Source: an uncultured Oscillospiraceae bacterium (GTDB lineage Bacteria > Bacillota > Clostridia > Oscillospirales > Ruminococcaceae). Taken from it: DNA of 64,000 nucleotides. A program made the translations under genes and the position numbers. The DNA lies in the NCBI GenBank assembly GCA_934539585.1, contig CAKTCT010000003.1, positions 1-64,000 on the forward strand, written 5' to 3'. How positions within the stretch are numbered: the stretch's first letter is position 1; every line of letters begins with the position of its first letter. The notes under the pieces were generated by a model. That model worked only from the letters and a program-made list of their open reading frames with translations, did no database searches and was not told the origin of the DNA. Positions 48,830 through 56,578 of this stretch are shown here, piece after piece.

Positions 48830-49435
48830 ATGGCACTTTTGAATTTCCAGGAAGTCAGGAAGGGCGACACCATCGCCACCATCAGGACCAACTTCGGCAG
48901 CATCCGCATCCATATGCTCCCGGAGGCCGCGCCCAAGGCGGTGGAGAGTTTTCTCACCCACGCCCGGAACGGCTACTACAACGGGGTGATCTTTCACCGG
49001 GTTATCAACGATTTCATGATCCAGGGCGGCGACCCCACCGGCACCGGCATGGGCGGCGAAAGCGCCTGGGGCGGCACCTTTGAGGACGAATTCTCCCCGG
49101 AGGCCCGGAATTTCCGGGGCGCGCTGTCCATGGCCAACGCGGGGCCCGGCACCAACGGCAGCCAGTTCTTCATCGTCCAGGCGGGTCCCGAGACCGTGGA
49201 CCCCCGGATGTTCCCCATGCTCAAGCGTCAGGGTAAGGAGTTTGCCCAGGATGTGGTGGACAAATACGTGGAGGTAGGCGGCACCCCGTGGCTGGACGGC
49301 GCTCACACCGTCTTCGGCCAGGTCATCGACGGCATGGACGTGGTGGATAAGATCGCGGCGGTGAAGGTGGACCGGCAGTCCCGGCCCTACGACGAGGTTT
49401 CCATCATCGGCATTACGGTGGAGACCGCAGAATGA
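48830..49435 (+). CDS. Peptidyl-prolyl cis-trans isomerase, cyclophilin type, cytoplasmic
   Basis: A 201-residue cyclophilin that speeds cis-trans isomerisation of prolyl bonds. The catalytic motifs are intact: FHRVINDFMIQGGDP, GTGMGG, MANAGPGTNGSQFFI and HTVFGQVIDGMDVVD. There is no signal peptide, so it works in the cytoplasm. A short insert (ETVDPRMFPMLKRQGKEFAQ) sits before the TPWLDGAHTVFG strand. GGAGGG precedes ATG 48830. It follows the lipoprotein paralogue closely and is separated from the third by a terminator-like hairpin. Confidence 0.93.
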   Translation: MALLNFQEVRKGDTIATIRTNFGSIRIHMLPEAAPKAVESFLTHARNGYYNGVIFHRVINDFMIQGGDPTGTGMGGESAWGGTFEDEFSPEARNFRGALSMANAGPGTNGSQFFIVQAGPETVDPRMFPMLKRQGKEFAQDVVDKYVEVGGTPWLDGAHTVFGQVIDGMDVVDKIAAVKVDRQSRPYDEVSIIGITVETAE

Positions 49436-49439
49436 CGAA

Positions 49440-49482
49440 AAGGCCCCGGCAGGTCGGGTATTCCGGCCTCCCGGGGCTTTGT
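49440..49482 (+). terminator. Hairpin between cyclophilins 2 and 3
   Basis: AAGGCCCCGG/CCGGGGCTTT stem with an inner loop that is itself symmetric, followed by TTTGTTTC. Confidence 0.8.
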
Positions 49483-49504
49483 TTCAAAAGAAAGGAAGAC
49501 GATT

Positions 49505-50359
49505 ATGGCGAAAAAAGGGATTCTCAGCGGGATTCTGGCTCTGGTCCTGGCGGCGGCCTGTCTGGGCGGCTGCGGGAAAAAGACGGTGGAGCCCCGGCAG
49601 TTTGTGAAAAACGAGGACGGCAGCTACTCGGCGGCCGCCTACGACGACTCTCTCCCGGTGGCGGTCATCGAGGTGGAGGGCTTCGGCACCATCCGGGCGG
49701 TGCTCTTTGAGGATGAGGCCCCTAAGACTGTGGAGAACTTCATCACCCACGCCGAGGAGGGCTACTACGACGGGCTCACCTTCCACCGGGTCATTGACGA
49801 GTTCATGATCCAGGGCGGCGACCCCCAGGGCGACGGCACCGGCGGCGAAAGCATCTGGGGCAAGGATTTTGAGGACGAGTTCACCGACAACCTCTACAAC
49901 TTCCGGGGGGCCCTCTCCATGGCCAACTCCGGGAAGAACACCAACGGCAGCCAGTTCTTCATCGTCCAGGAGTCCGACGGCAGCTCCTACACCGACAGCT
50001 ATTTTGACAGCATCGAGGAGCAGAACAAGCTCTCGCCCTCCAAAAAGGCCAAGCAGCAGTTCCAGCAGTACCTGAATCTGGGCTACGCCGCGGAAGACCT
50101 GGCCAACTACGGCATCACCGAGGCGACCCTGAAGGCCAACTTCCAGCGGCAGAACGCGGGCCAGACCCAGTTCACCGACGACGTCCGGAACTACTACCGC
50201 CAGGTGGGCGGCACTCCCTGGCTGGACGGCAAGCACACCGTCTTCGGCCAGGTCATTGAGGGCATGGACGTGGTGGATACCATCGCCGCCGTCAGCGTGG
50301 ACGACAACAGCGCGCCCAACGAGGCGGTGGTCATCAGCTCCATTACCATTGAACGGTAA
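49505..50359 (+). CDS. Peptidyl-prolyl isomerase, cyclophilin-type lipoprotein
   Basis: A 284-residue membrane-anchored cyclophilin, likely folding exported proteins. The signal peptide ends in LGGCGKK (Cys about residue 23). The catalytic motifs FHRVIDEFMIQGGDP, GTGGES and MANSGKNTNGSQFFI are intact. An insert of about 70 residues with helices (SSYTDSYFDSIEEQNKLSPS... to DDVRNYYRQVG) separates SQFFIVQE from TPWLDGKHTVFGQVIEGMDVVD. AAAGGAAG is upstream of ATG 49505. Closest to the second gene, so the trio likely arose by tandem duplication. Confidence 0.93.
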   Translation: MAKKGILSGILALVLAAACLGGCGKKTVEPRQFVKNEDGSYSAAAYDDSLPVAVIEVEGFGTIRAVLFEDEAPKTVENFITHAEEGYYDGLTFHRVIDEFMIQGGDPQGDGTGGESIWGKDFEDEFTDNLYNFRGALSMANSGKNTNGSQFFIVQESDGSSYTDSYFDSIEEQNKLSPSKKAKQQFQQYLNLGYAAEDLANYGITEATLKANFQRQNAGQTQFTDDVRNYYRQVGGTPWLDGKHTVFGQVIEGMDVVDTIAAVSVDDNSAPNEAVVISSITIER

Positions 50360-50501
50360 GGGTTGAACCGGAAAGGTAGTTCTCTGTCAAATTAAAGCGG
50401 AAAAGTCGGCGATATTTGGAATATCTCCCGGATTTTTGCAGGAATTTTTGGCGATTCCTGCAAAACGTGGAAAATCTGATAAATTGTTCACAAATAAGTC
50501 A

Positions 50502-50530
50502 TTGATTTTTTGCGTGAAAAGCCGTATTAT
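50502..50530 (+). promoter_or_regulatory. Promoter of the PEPCK gene
   Basis: TTGATT (50502-50507), 17 bp, TATTAT (50525-50530), about 60 nt before the start. Confidence 0.75.
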
Positions 50531-50591
50531 GGTAAATGTAGAAAGTTGCGGCATTTGTCGGACTTTCAAAATACGAAAGGGGAAACTTGCA

Positions 50592-52370
50592 ATGACCAAC
50601 AACAAAAACGTCTTGAAGTGGGTCGATGAAATGATCGCCCTTTGCAAACCGGACAAGGTCGTCTGGATCGACGGCAGCGAGGAACAGCTGAAAGCGCTCC
50701 GCGACGAAGCCATCGCCACCGGCGAAATGATCGAACTCAACCAGGAGAAGCTGCCCGGCTGCCTGTATCACCGCACTGCTCCCAACGACGTGGCCCGTGT
50801 GGAGGACCGCACCTTCATCTGCTCCAAGAAGCAGGAGGACGCCGGCCCCACCAACAACTGGAAAGACCCCGCAGAGATGCACGCTCTGCTGGACGGTCTC
50901 TATGACGGCGTCATGAAGGGCCGCACCATGTATGTGATCCCTTATTCCATGGGCCCCATCGGCTCCAAGATGTCCAAGGTGGGCGTGGAAGTCACCGACT
51001 CCCTGTACGTTGTCCTGAACATGGACATCATGACCCGTATGGGCGACCAGGCTTTCGTCCAGCTGGGCGATGAGTCCAACGACTTCGTCCGCGGCCTGCA
51101 CTCCAAGGCCGACGTGGACCCCGAGAAGCGCTACATCGTTCACTTCCCCGAGGAGAACTCCATCTGCTCCATCAACTCCGCTTACGGCGGCAACGTGCTG
51201 CTGGGCAAGAAGTGCTTCGCGCTGCGCATCGCTTCCTACCAGGGCAAGAACGAGGGCTGGATGGCCGAGCATATGCTGATCCTGGGCATCGAGAATCCCC
51301 AGGGCGAGACCAAGTACGTCTGCGCCGCCTTCCCCTCTGCCTGCGGCAAGACCAACCTGGCTATGCTCATTCCTCCGGAAATTTACAAGAAACAGGGCTA
51401 TAAGGTCTGGACTGTCGGCGACGACATCGCCTGGCTGCGGAAAGGCCCCGACGGCCGCCTGTGGGCCATCAACCCCGAGAACGGCTTCTTCGGCGTGGCT
51501 CCCGGAACCAACGAGAAGTCCAACCCCAACGCGCTGCATACCACCATGCGGGACACCATCTTCACCAACGTTGCCATCAACAATGATACCAACACCGTTT
51601 GGTGGGAAGGTCTCGACAAGAATCCCCCTGTCAACGCCACCGAGTGGAAGGGCGCCAAGGTCAACGGCGTGGAATACACCGCCGAGGGCAACAAGCTGGC
51701 CCATCCCAACTCCCGGTTCACCGCTCCCGCCCGGAACTGCCCCTGCGTGAGCCCCGAATTCAACAATCCTCAGGGCGTGCCGATCTCCGCTATCATCTTC
51801 GGCGGACGCCGCGCCAAGACCGCTCCCCTGGTGTATCAATCCTTTGACTGGAACCACGGCACCTTCGTGGGCTCCATCATGGCTTCTGAGACCACCGCTG
51901 CCGCGGCCGGCGCCGTCGGTGTTGTCCGCCGCGACCCCATGGCCATGCTGCCCTTCTGCGGCTACAACATGGGCGACTACTGGCAGCACTGGCTGGATAT
52001 GGGCAAAGAGCTGGGCGACAAGGCTCCGAAAATCTTCAACGTCAACTGGTTCCGCACCGACGACGAAGGCCACTTCATCTGGCCCGGCTTCGGCGACAAC
52101 ATGCGCGTCCTGATGTGGATCCTGGCTCGCTGCGAAGGCAAGGCTGAGGCTGTGGAGACCCCCATCGGCTACGAGCCCAAGCCTGAGGACATCAACATCG
52201 AGGGCCTGAAGGACATCACCCTGGACACCATCAAGGGCCTGCTGGACGTGGACGTGGACCTGTGGAAGGCTGATGCTGCCGGCATCGAGGAGTTCTACGC
52301 CAAATTCGGCTCCAAGCTGCCTGCGGAGATGAAGCATCAGCTGGATGCTCTGAAAGCCCGGCTTGGCTGA
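50592..52370 (+). CDS. pckG: Phosphoenolpyruvate carboxykinase (GTP)
   Basis: Interconverts oxaloacetate and phosphoenolpyruvate with GTP/GDP in gluconeogenesis or, in fermenters, CO2 fixation towards succinate. The 592-residue length fits the GTP class (about 600), as do the motifs FPSACGKTNLAML (P-loop with the reactive Cys), VGDDIAWLRKGPDGRL, NENGFFGVAPG-like INPENGFFGVAPGTN, and FGGRRAKTAPLVYQSFDWNHG. ATG 50592 is chosen because GAAAGGGGA precedes it and the protein then starts like its family. Codon choice (GTT, CGT, GCT, TCC) is that of a highly expressed gene. Own promoter and a strong terminator make it monocistronic. Confidence 0.96.
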   Translation: MTNNKNVLKWVDEMIALCKPDKVVWIDGSEEQLKALRDEAIATGEMIELNQEKLPGCLYHRTAPNDVARVEDRTFICSKKQEDAGPTNNWKDPAEMHALLDGLYDGVMKGRTMYVIPYSMGPIGSKMSKVGVEVTDSLYVVLNMDIMTRMGDQAFVQLGDESNDFVRGLHSKADVDPEKRYIVHFPEENSICSINSAYGGNVLLGKKCFALRIASYQGKNEGWMAEHMLILGIENPQGETKYVCAAFPSACGKTNLAMLIPPEIYKKQGYKVWTVGDDIAWLRKGPDGRLWAINPENGFFGVAPGTNEKSNPNALHTTMRDTIFTNVAINNDTNTVWWEGLDKNPPVNATEWKGAKVNGVEYTAEGNKLAHPNSRFTAPARNCPCVSPEFNNPQGVPISAIIFGGRRAKTAPLVYQSFDWNHGTFVGSIMASETTAAAAGAVGVVRRDPMAMLPFCGYNMGDYWQHWLDMGKELGDKAPKIFNVNWFRTDDEGHFIWPGFGDNMRVLMWILARCEGKAEAVETPIGYEPKPEDINIEGLKDITLDTIKGLLDVDVDLWKADAAGIEEFYAKFGSKLPAEMKHQLDALKARLG

Positions 52371-52381
52371 TTTCTCTGAAT

Positions 52382-52424
52382 AAAAAATGCCGTCGGATCG
52401 TTGGATCCGGCGGCATTTTTCTGT
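52382..52424 (+). terminator. Terminator of the PEPCK gene
   Basis: ATGCCGTCGGATC/GATCCGGCGGCAT stem flanked by A6 and T5. Confidence 0.95.
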
Positions 52425-52538
52425 CAAGACACAAGAGTTTACAGGCCATAGCGAGGTTTTTTTACATTTTATACACGAATTCCGGGGCCAAATAGGATAC
52501 AATAGTATTCGTGAACAGAATCACGGAAAGGGCAGGAT

Positions 52539-53417
52539 ATGTTCGGATACATCAAACCCCTGAAGCCCGAGATGAAGGTCCGGGAGTTCGATACTTACCA
52601 GGCCGTGTACTGCGGCCTCTGCCGGGAGCTGGGGGACGCCTTCGGGCCCTTCGCCAAGCTCACCCTCAGCTACGATTTTACCTTTGTGGCGCTGCTGGCC
52701 ATGGGGCTCCGGGAGGAGTTCCCCGGGTTCTGCAAGGGCCAGTGCATGGCGAATCCCTTCAAAAAGAAGAACTGCGCGGCTTCCAGCCCGGAGCTTTCCC
52801 TGGTGGCGGCCAGCGCCATGGTTCTTTTTTACCACAAGGTCCGGGACAACATCCATGACGCCCGAGGGCTTCGGAAGGTGGGGTTCTGGCCCCTGCTTCC
52901 CTTTGCCGCCGGGGCCAGGCGAAAGGCGAAAAAGCGCTTCCCGGAGGTGGACGCGGCGTTTTCCTCCCTGATGAGCAGCCAGTTCCAGCTGGAGCAGCAG
53001 CACACCAAGAGCATCGACGCCGCCGCCGAGCCCACCGCCGCCGCTCTCCGGCAGATGGCGGTGCTCCTGGGGAAAAGTCCTGAGGAAAAGCGGGTGCTGG
53101 AGCGCTTCGGCTACCTGCTGGGCCGGTGGGTGTACCTCATGGACGCGCTGGACGACCTGGAGGACGACGCCAAACGGCGGTGCTACAACCCCTTCCTGGA
53201 GCGCTGGGACGTCGGTCCTCAGGGGCCCGACGACAGGCAGAAGACGGAGATCATCGCCTACGGCCGGGGGATGCTCAACGTCACCGTGGCCGAGCTGGGC
53301 GTGACCTATGAGCTCTTAGAGCTGAAACGCTACAAACCGATTCTGGATAATATTCTTTACCTTGGCCTTCCGAACTCCGCAGAGGAGGTTTTCCGGAAGA
53401 AGGCGCCTTCCGCGTGA
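52539..53417 (+). CDS. DUF5685 family protein
   Basis: A 292-residue, mainly helical cytoplasmic protein of the DUF5685 family: MFGYIKPLKPEMKVREFDTY, AVYCGLCRELGDAFG, SYDFTFVALL and YLMDALDDLEDDAKRRCYNPF. The DDLEDD stretch recalls the Asp-rich motif of isoprenyl diphosphate synthases, but the motif pair is not complete. The Cys in YCGLC and GQCMANPFKKKNC may bind metal. The usual partner, a J-domain protein, follows 29 nt downstream. The function is unknown. GGAAAGGGCAGG is upstream of ATG 52539. Confidence 0.88.
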   Translation: MFGYIKPLKPEMKVREFDTYQAVYCGLCRELGDAFGPFAKLTLSYDFTFVALLAMGLREEFPGFCKGQCMANPFKKKNCAASSPELSLVAASAMVLFYHKVRDNIHDARGLRKVGFWPLLPFAAGARRKAKKRFPEVDAAFSSLMSSQFQLEQQHTKSIDAAAEPTAAALRQMAVLLGKSPEEKRVLERFGYLLGRWVYLMDALDDLEDDAKRRCYNPFLERWDVGPQGPDDRQKTEIIAYGRGMLNVTVAELGVTYELLELKRYKPILDNILYLGLPNSAEEVFRKKAPSA

Positions 53418-53446
53418 AGGCGGTCTGTCAATGAATGGAGGCTGCA

Positions 53447-54118
53447 ATGGCTGTTACCGATCCTTACAAAATATTGGGCGTAGACCCCGGGGCCACGGAG
53501 GAGGAGATCAAGTCCGCCTACCGTCAGCTGGTGAAAAAATATCACCCGGACAACTATGCCGGCAGCCCTTTGGCCGACCTTGCCAACGAGAAAATGCAGG
53601 AGATCAACGAAGCCTACGACATGGTGATGAAGCAGCGCCGGGGCGGGACCTCCGGCGGATACGACCCCAACGCCCAGTACGCCGGGAACCCGGGGTACTC
53701 CGGGTATTCCGGGAACGCCGGGTACGGCGGCCAGACCTCCGCTCTGGGGGATATCCGGCGGCTGATCCAGCAGAACCGGCTGGTGGAGGCCGAGGAGCTC
53801 CTGGACGGCATTCCGGCCAACCGCCGGGACGGGGAGTGGTACTTCCTCAAAGGCACCATCTTCTTCAAGCGAGGCTGGCTGGACGACGCCATGAACCACT
53901 TCTCCACGGCCTGCCGGATGAGCCCCAACAACCCCGAATACCGGGCCGCCATGAACCGGATGATGTGGCAGCAGCAGGGCAACATGGGCTCCCCCAACGG
54001 GGCCTACCGCACCACCGGCAACGCCGGGGGGATGCAGGCCTGCGACTGCTGCTCCAGTCTCCTTTGCGCCGACTGCTGCTGCGAGTGCATGGGCGGCGAC
54101 CTGATCCCTTGCTGCTAA
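53447..54118 (+). CDS. J-domain protein with Gly-rich linker and Cys-rich tail
   Basis: A 223-residue co-chaperone-like protein. The J-domain is at 1-65 with the HPD motif (33-35) that stimulates DnaK ATPase, then a Gly/Tyr-rich linker (about 68-95), a helical TPR-like region (about 98-170; LIQQNRLVEAEELLDGIP and WLDDAMNHFSTACRMSPNN), and a tail rich in Cys pairs (CDCCSSLLCADCCCEC). GGAGG sets ATG 53447; the ATG at 53435 overlaps it. It stands between DUF5685 and a membrane protein, 12 nt before the latter, so the three form an operon. Its client is not known. Confidence 0.9.
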   Translation: MAVTDPYKILGVDPGATEEEIKSAYRQLVKKYHPDNYAGSPLADLANEKMQEINEAYDMVMKQRRGGTSGGYDPNAQYAGNPGYSGYSGNAGYGGQTSALGDIRRLIQQNRLVEAEELLDGIPANRRDGEWYFLKGTIFFKRGWLDDAMNHFSTACRMSPNNPEYRAAMNRMMWQQQGNMGSPNGAYRTTGNAGGMQACDCCSSLLCADCCCECMGGDLIPCC

Positions 54119-54130
54119 GGAGGCGGCGCG

Positions 54131-54670
54131 ATGAAGAAATCCGGACAGATCGCCCTGGGGGGCATGATGGCCGCCCTCAGCATGGTGGTGATGATGCTGA
54201 CGGGACTGATCCCCATGGGGGAGTTCGCCCTTCCGGCCATTGCGGGGATGTTCCTCATCCCCATCGTCACGGAGATCGGCTGCGGCGCGGCCTGGCTGAC
54301 CTACGGGGCGGTGTCGCTGCTGAGCCTGATCGCGGCGCCCAGCAAGGAGTGCGCCCTTTACTACGTGCTGTTTCTGGGGTGCTACCCCCTGATCAAGTCC
54401 TTCCTGGAGCGGCGGAGGAGCCGCGGGGTGGAGTGGGCGCTGAAATTTTTGGTGTTCAACGTCCTGGCGGCGGCCATTGCGGCCCTGGCCCTGTGGGTGT
54501 TTGCCTTTCCGGGGTACGAGGACCTGCTCAGGGACGCGCCCTGGGTCATTGCCCTGGGGTGGGGGTTCCTCAACGTGGTGTTTCTGGTGTATGATCTGGC
54601 GCTGACGCGGTTGATCAGCGGGTACATCCAGTGGTTCCGGCCCCGGTACATCCGGAGGTTTTTCAAATAA
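54131..54670 (+). CDS. Integral membrane protein, S-component-like
   Basis: A 179-residue protein with five or six hydrophobic segments. The N-terminal ALGGMMAALSMVVMMLTGLIP resembles the A-(M/L)-(A/S)AL start of ECF transporter S components, but no ligand motif is clear. It ends in a basic tail (RPRYIRRFFK). TAAGGAGG precedes ATG 54131 and the gene follows the J-domain gene by 12 nt. The joined DUF5685/J-domain/membrane protein set suggests one membrane-linked process. Confidence 0.75.
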   Translation: MKKSGQIALGGMMAALSMVVMMLTGLIPMGEFALPAIAGMFLIPIVTEIGCGAAWLTYGAVSLLSLIAAPSKECALYYVLFLGCYPLIKSFLERRRSRGVEWALKFLVFNVLAAAIAALALWVFAFPGYEDLLRDAPWVIALGWGFLNVVFLVYDLALTRLISGYIQWFRPRYIRRFFK

Positions 54671-54694
54671 GCGCCGGGAGCTCCCGGCGTTTTT
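54671..54694 (+). terminator. Terminator after the membrane protein gene
   Basis: CGCCGGGAG/CTCCCGGCG palindrome followed by TTTTT. Confidence 0.9.
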
Positions 54695-54716
54695 CATGGA
54701 GAAAGGAGGGCTGCCC

Positions 54717-55238
54717 ATGGACGCGGCCCAGAGACGGGAAACCATTCAGAAGCTCCTCCGGGAGAGCCGGGAGCCGGTGAGCGCGGCCTCTATCGCCGCC
54801 AGGGTCCATGTCAGCCGTCAGATTATCGTGGGGGATATCGCCCTTCTCCGGGCCGGGGGCGCGGACATCCAGGCCACGCCCAGGGGATACGTCCTGCAAA
54901 GCCAGGACGCCGCCGTGGCGGGGCCGGTCTACACCATCGCCTGCCGGCACAACCGGGCCAATCTGGCCGAGGAGCTTTACGCCGTGGTGGACAACGGCGG
55001 CGGGCTGGTGGACGTCATTGTAGACCACCCGGTCTACGGCCAGATCACGGGGAAGCTCCACATTTTCTCCCGGTTCGACGCGGACAATTTCATGGAGAAG
55101 TTGACCGACAACAATGCGTCGATTTTGTGCGACATCACTAACAATGTCCATCTGCACACCATTATCTGCTCTTCGGAGGAGGTTTATCGGCGGATTTTGG
55201 ACGTTTTGGACGAAAAAGGGATCCTTTTCCGGAAATAA
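54717..55238 (+). CDS. niaR: Niacin-responsive transcriptional repressor NiaR
   Basis: A 173-residue regulator with an N-terminal HTH_11 winged helix (about 5-60, EPVSAASIAARVHVSRQIIVGDI) and a 3H domain (about 75-170) with the three conserved histidines in ACRHNR, VDHPVYGQI and VHLHTIICSS, which bind metal and nicotinate. AGGAGG sets ATG 54717. It lies directly upstream of a niacin transporter gene whose promoter carries a likely NiaR site. Confidence 0.92.
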   Translation: MDAAQRRETIQKLLRESREPVSAASIAARVHVSRQIIVGDIALLRAGGADIQATPRGYVLQSQDAAVAGPVYTIACRHNRANLAEELYAVVDNGGGLVDVIVDHPVYGQITGKLHIFSRFDADNFMEKLTDNNASILCDITNNVHLHTIICSSEEVYRRILDVLDEKGILFRK

Positions 55239-55243
55239 GGCTC

Positions 55244-55272
55244 TTGACAGATGCCTCCCAATGGATTACAAT
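55244..55272 (+). promoter_or_regulatory. Promoter of the niacin transporter gene
   Basis: TTGACA (55244-55249), 17 bp, TACAAT (55267-55272). Confidence 0.85.
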
Positions 55273-55290
55273 GTGTCTTGACACCTGTAA
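55268..55290. promoter_or_regulatory. Candidate NiaR operator
   Basis: The palindrome GTGTC-TT-GACAC (55273-55284), extended to ACAATGTGTCTTGACACCTG and TAA, overlaps the -10 box and start point. Its form agrees with the GTGTC/GACAC-type sites I recall for NiaR. A separate inverted repeat, CCTCCCAATG (55254-55263) and CATTGGGAGG (55294-55303), flanks it and the right arm covers the ribosome binding site. Confidence 0.7.
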
Positions 55291-55310
55291 TGACATTGGG
55301 AGGATTTTTT

Positions 55311-55895
55311 ATGAATCAGACGCGCACTTCGGCGGCAGACCGGCTGACCATTCTGGTGATTGCGGCGCTTCTCTGCGCCATCGGCATCATCGTGCCCATT
55401 ATTTCGCCCATTAAGATCCGGCTGGACCCCATGTCCTTCACCTTGGGGAGCCACATTGCCGTTTTCATTGCCATGTTCGTTTCGCCTGTAGTGGCCCTTT
55501 GCGTGGAGTTGGGGACGACGTTGGGCTTTGTGCTGGCGGGGTTTCCGCCGGTGATTGTGCTGCGGGCCTTGGTGCAGGTATTTTTCGTGGTGGTAGGGGC
55601 CATCTGGCTCCAGAAAAAGCCGGAGACCCTGAACCGCTGGGGGTCCATGAGCCTGTTCGTGCTGGTGACGGGGCTGCTCCACGGCGTGGCCGAGGCGCTG
55701 GTGTCCACCTGGTTCTACTTCGGCGGCAGCATTGACCAGAGCAAGGGGTTTTTCGTCACCATCGTGCTGCTGGTAGGCGTGGGGACGCTGGCCCACCACG
55801 CGGTGGATTTCGCGCTGTCGGTGCTGATCTGGAAGCCGGTGGAGAAGATCGTCCGGGTGCCGGTAAGCGTCCGGCTGAATTGGAAAAAGAAATAA
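55311..55895 (+). CDS. niaX: Niacin uptake membrane protein, NiaX-like
   Basis: A 194-residue integral membrane protein with about six helices, of the ECF S-component type linked to niacin. The first half reads LTILVIAALLCAIGIIVPII and SFTLGSHIAVFIAMFVSP, and GTTLGFVLAGFPPVIVLRAL follows. GGGAGG precedes ATG 55311. The NiaR gene directly upstream and the NiaR-like operator at its promoter support nicotinate or nicotinamide as substrate. The name is by resemblance and context. Confidence 0.88.
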   Translation: MNQTRTSAADRLTILVIAALLCAIGIIVPIISPIKIRLDPMSFTLGSHIAVFIAMFVSPVVALCVELGTTLGFVLAGFPPVIVLRALVQVFFVVVGAIWLQKKPETLNRWGSMSLFVLVTGLLHGVAEALVSTWFYFGGSIDQSKGFFVTIVLLVGVGTLAHHAVDFALSVLIWKPVEKIVRVPVSVRLNWKKK

Positions 55896-55914
55896 CCGCG
55901 GCGAAGCCGCGGTT
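55894..55914 (+). terminator. Hairpin at the end of the niacin transporter gene
   Basis: AACCGCGGC/GCCGCGGTT, loop GAA, overlapping the stop codon. No long T-tract. Confidence 0.7.
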
Positions 55915-56119
55915 AAAAGTGGTACAGCGTCAGGCCACCGCCTGCCCCAAAGCCCATCGTGAGGATATGAGCGTCCGAAAGTGGTAGCTGGATGCTACTG
56001 TCCACGCACCAATTGCGGCGGCCGTGTCTACCGCGTGGTAGTATTGGGGTTCTCCAAAGCCAACCCCCGCGACTTTAGGGGGTCTCGGGGGGCGGGAGCC
56101 ACCCGAGCGTCCTTTTCTC

Positions 56120-56151
56120 CCCATTCTTTTCCCACGTGGGAAAAGAATGGG
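56120..56151. repeat. Perfect 32-bp palindrome
   Basis: Arms CCCATTCTTTTCCCAC and GTGGGAAAAGAATGGG meet without a loop. A similar design, arms CCCAATCTTTTTT, is at 56296. Confidence 0.85.
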
Positions 56152-56178
56152 TGCTATGACGGACCTATCAATAATAAA

Positions 56179-56264
56179 AAACGTCCGTAGCCGCATAGGC
56201 CGGTAGTGCTGCCGAAATCGAATCGGATTTGGCAGTTCCTACTAGCCTATGCGGCTACTTACGT
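56179..56264. repeat. Long hairpin, about 85 nt
   Basis: The outer arms TAGCCGCATAGGC (56188-56200) and GCCTATGCGGCTA (56245-56257) are perfect; further pairs inside (GGTAG/CTAC, CTGCC/GGCAG, AAATC/GATTT) and outside (AACGT/ACGTT) extend the stem with bulges. Such a shape resembles a MITE-like element or a structured RNA. Confidence 0.8.
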
Positions 56265-56295
56265 TTGTACAGATTTGTTATGTCCTACCAGGGCA

Positions 56296-56325
56296 CCCAA
56301 TCTTTTTTACGGAAAAAAGATTGGG
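56296..56325. repeat. Perfect hairpin
   Basis: Arms CCCAATCTTTTTT (56296-56308) and AAAAAAGATTGGG (56313-56325), loop ACGG. Confidence 0.85.
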
Positions 56326-56529
56326 GAGAAAAACCGTTTAGGGGCTGCGCCCCTAAAGACCCCAATGGCGGCAGGCGCTGGATATGGATGACCGCACGCG
56401 ACACTTCCCGCCGACACTATCGGTGCTCAGACAGTAGGCAACCGTGCAGCACTTTTGAACGCTTCGATTCCTGTATAAGACTTCGGAAATACGTGTCGGC
56501 TTGAGGTGGTATCCCCATGGGTGGCAGAA

Positions 56530-56565
56530 AACAAAAACCGCCCTCCGCTGGTGCGGAGGGCGGTT
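56530..56565 (-). terminator. Terminator of the sugar-nucleotide operon
   Basis: Perfect AACCGCCCTCCGC/GCGGAGGGCGGTT stem, loop of three; on the minus strand followed by TTTTGTTTT. Confidence 0.95.
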
Positions 56566-56578
56566 GTGGGGATTGGGG

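Larger units (their letters stand above)
55930..56528. other. Intergenic region with several large palindromes
   Basis: No gene is supported. It holds the palindromes at 56120, 56179 and 56296 and a TTTAGGGGC/GCCCCTAAA hairpin at about 56337-56358, which matches stem-loop 2 of the repeat at 196-483. The order (long stem, then GGGGC hairpin) suggests a diverged relative of that repeat. Confidence 0.6.

Noticed and set aside
56179..56264. tRNA or small stable RNA gene in the 85-nt hairpin
   Set aside because: It folds as one long stem without cloverleaf arms or a CCA end; I keep it as a repeat or structured element only.
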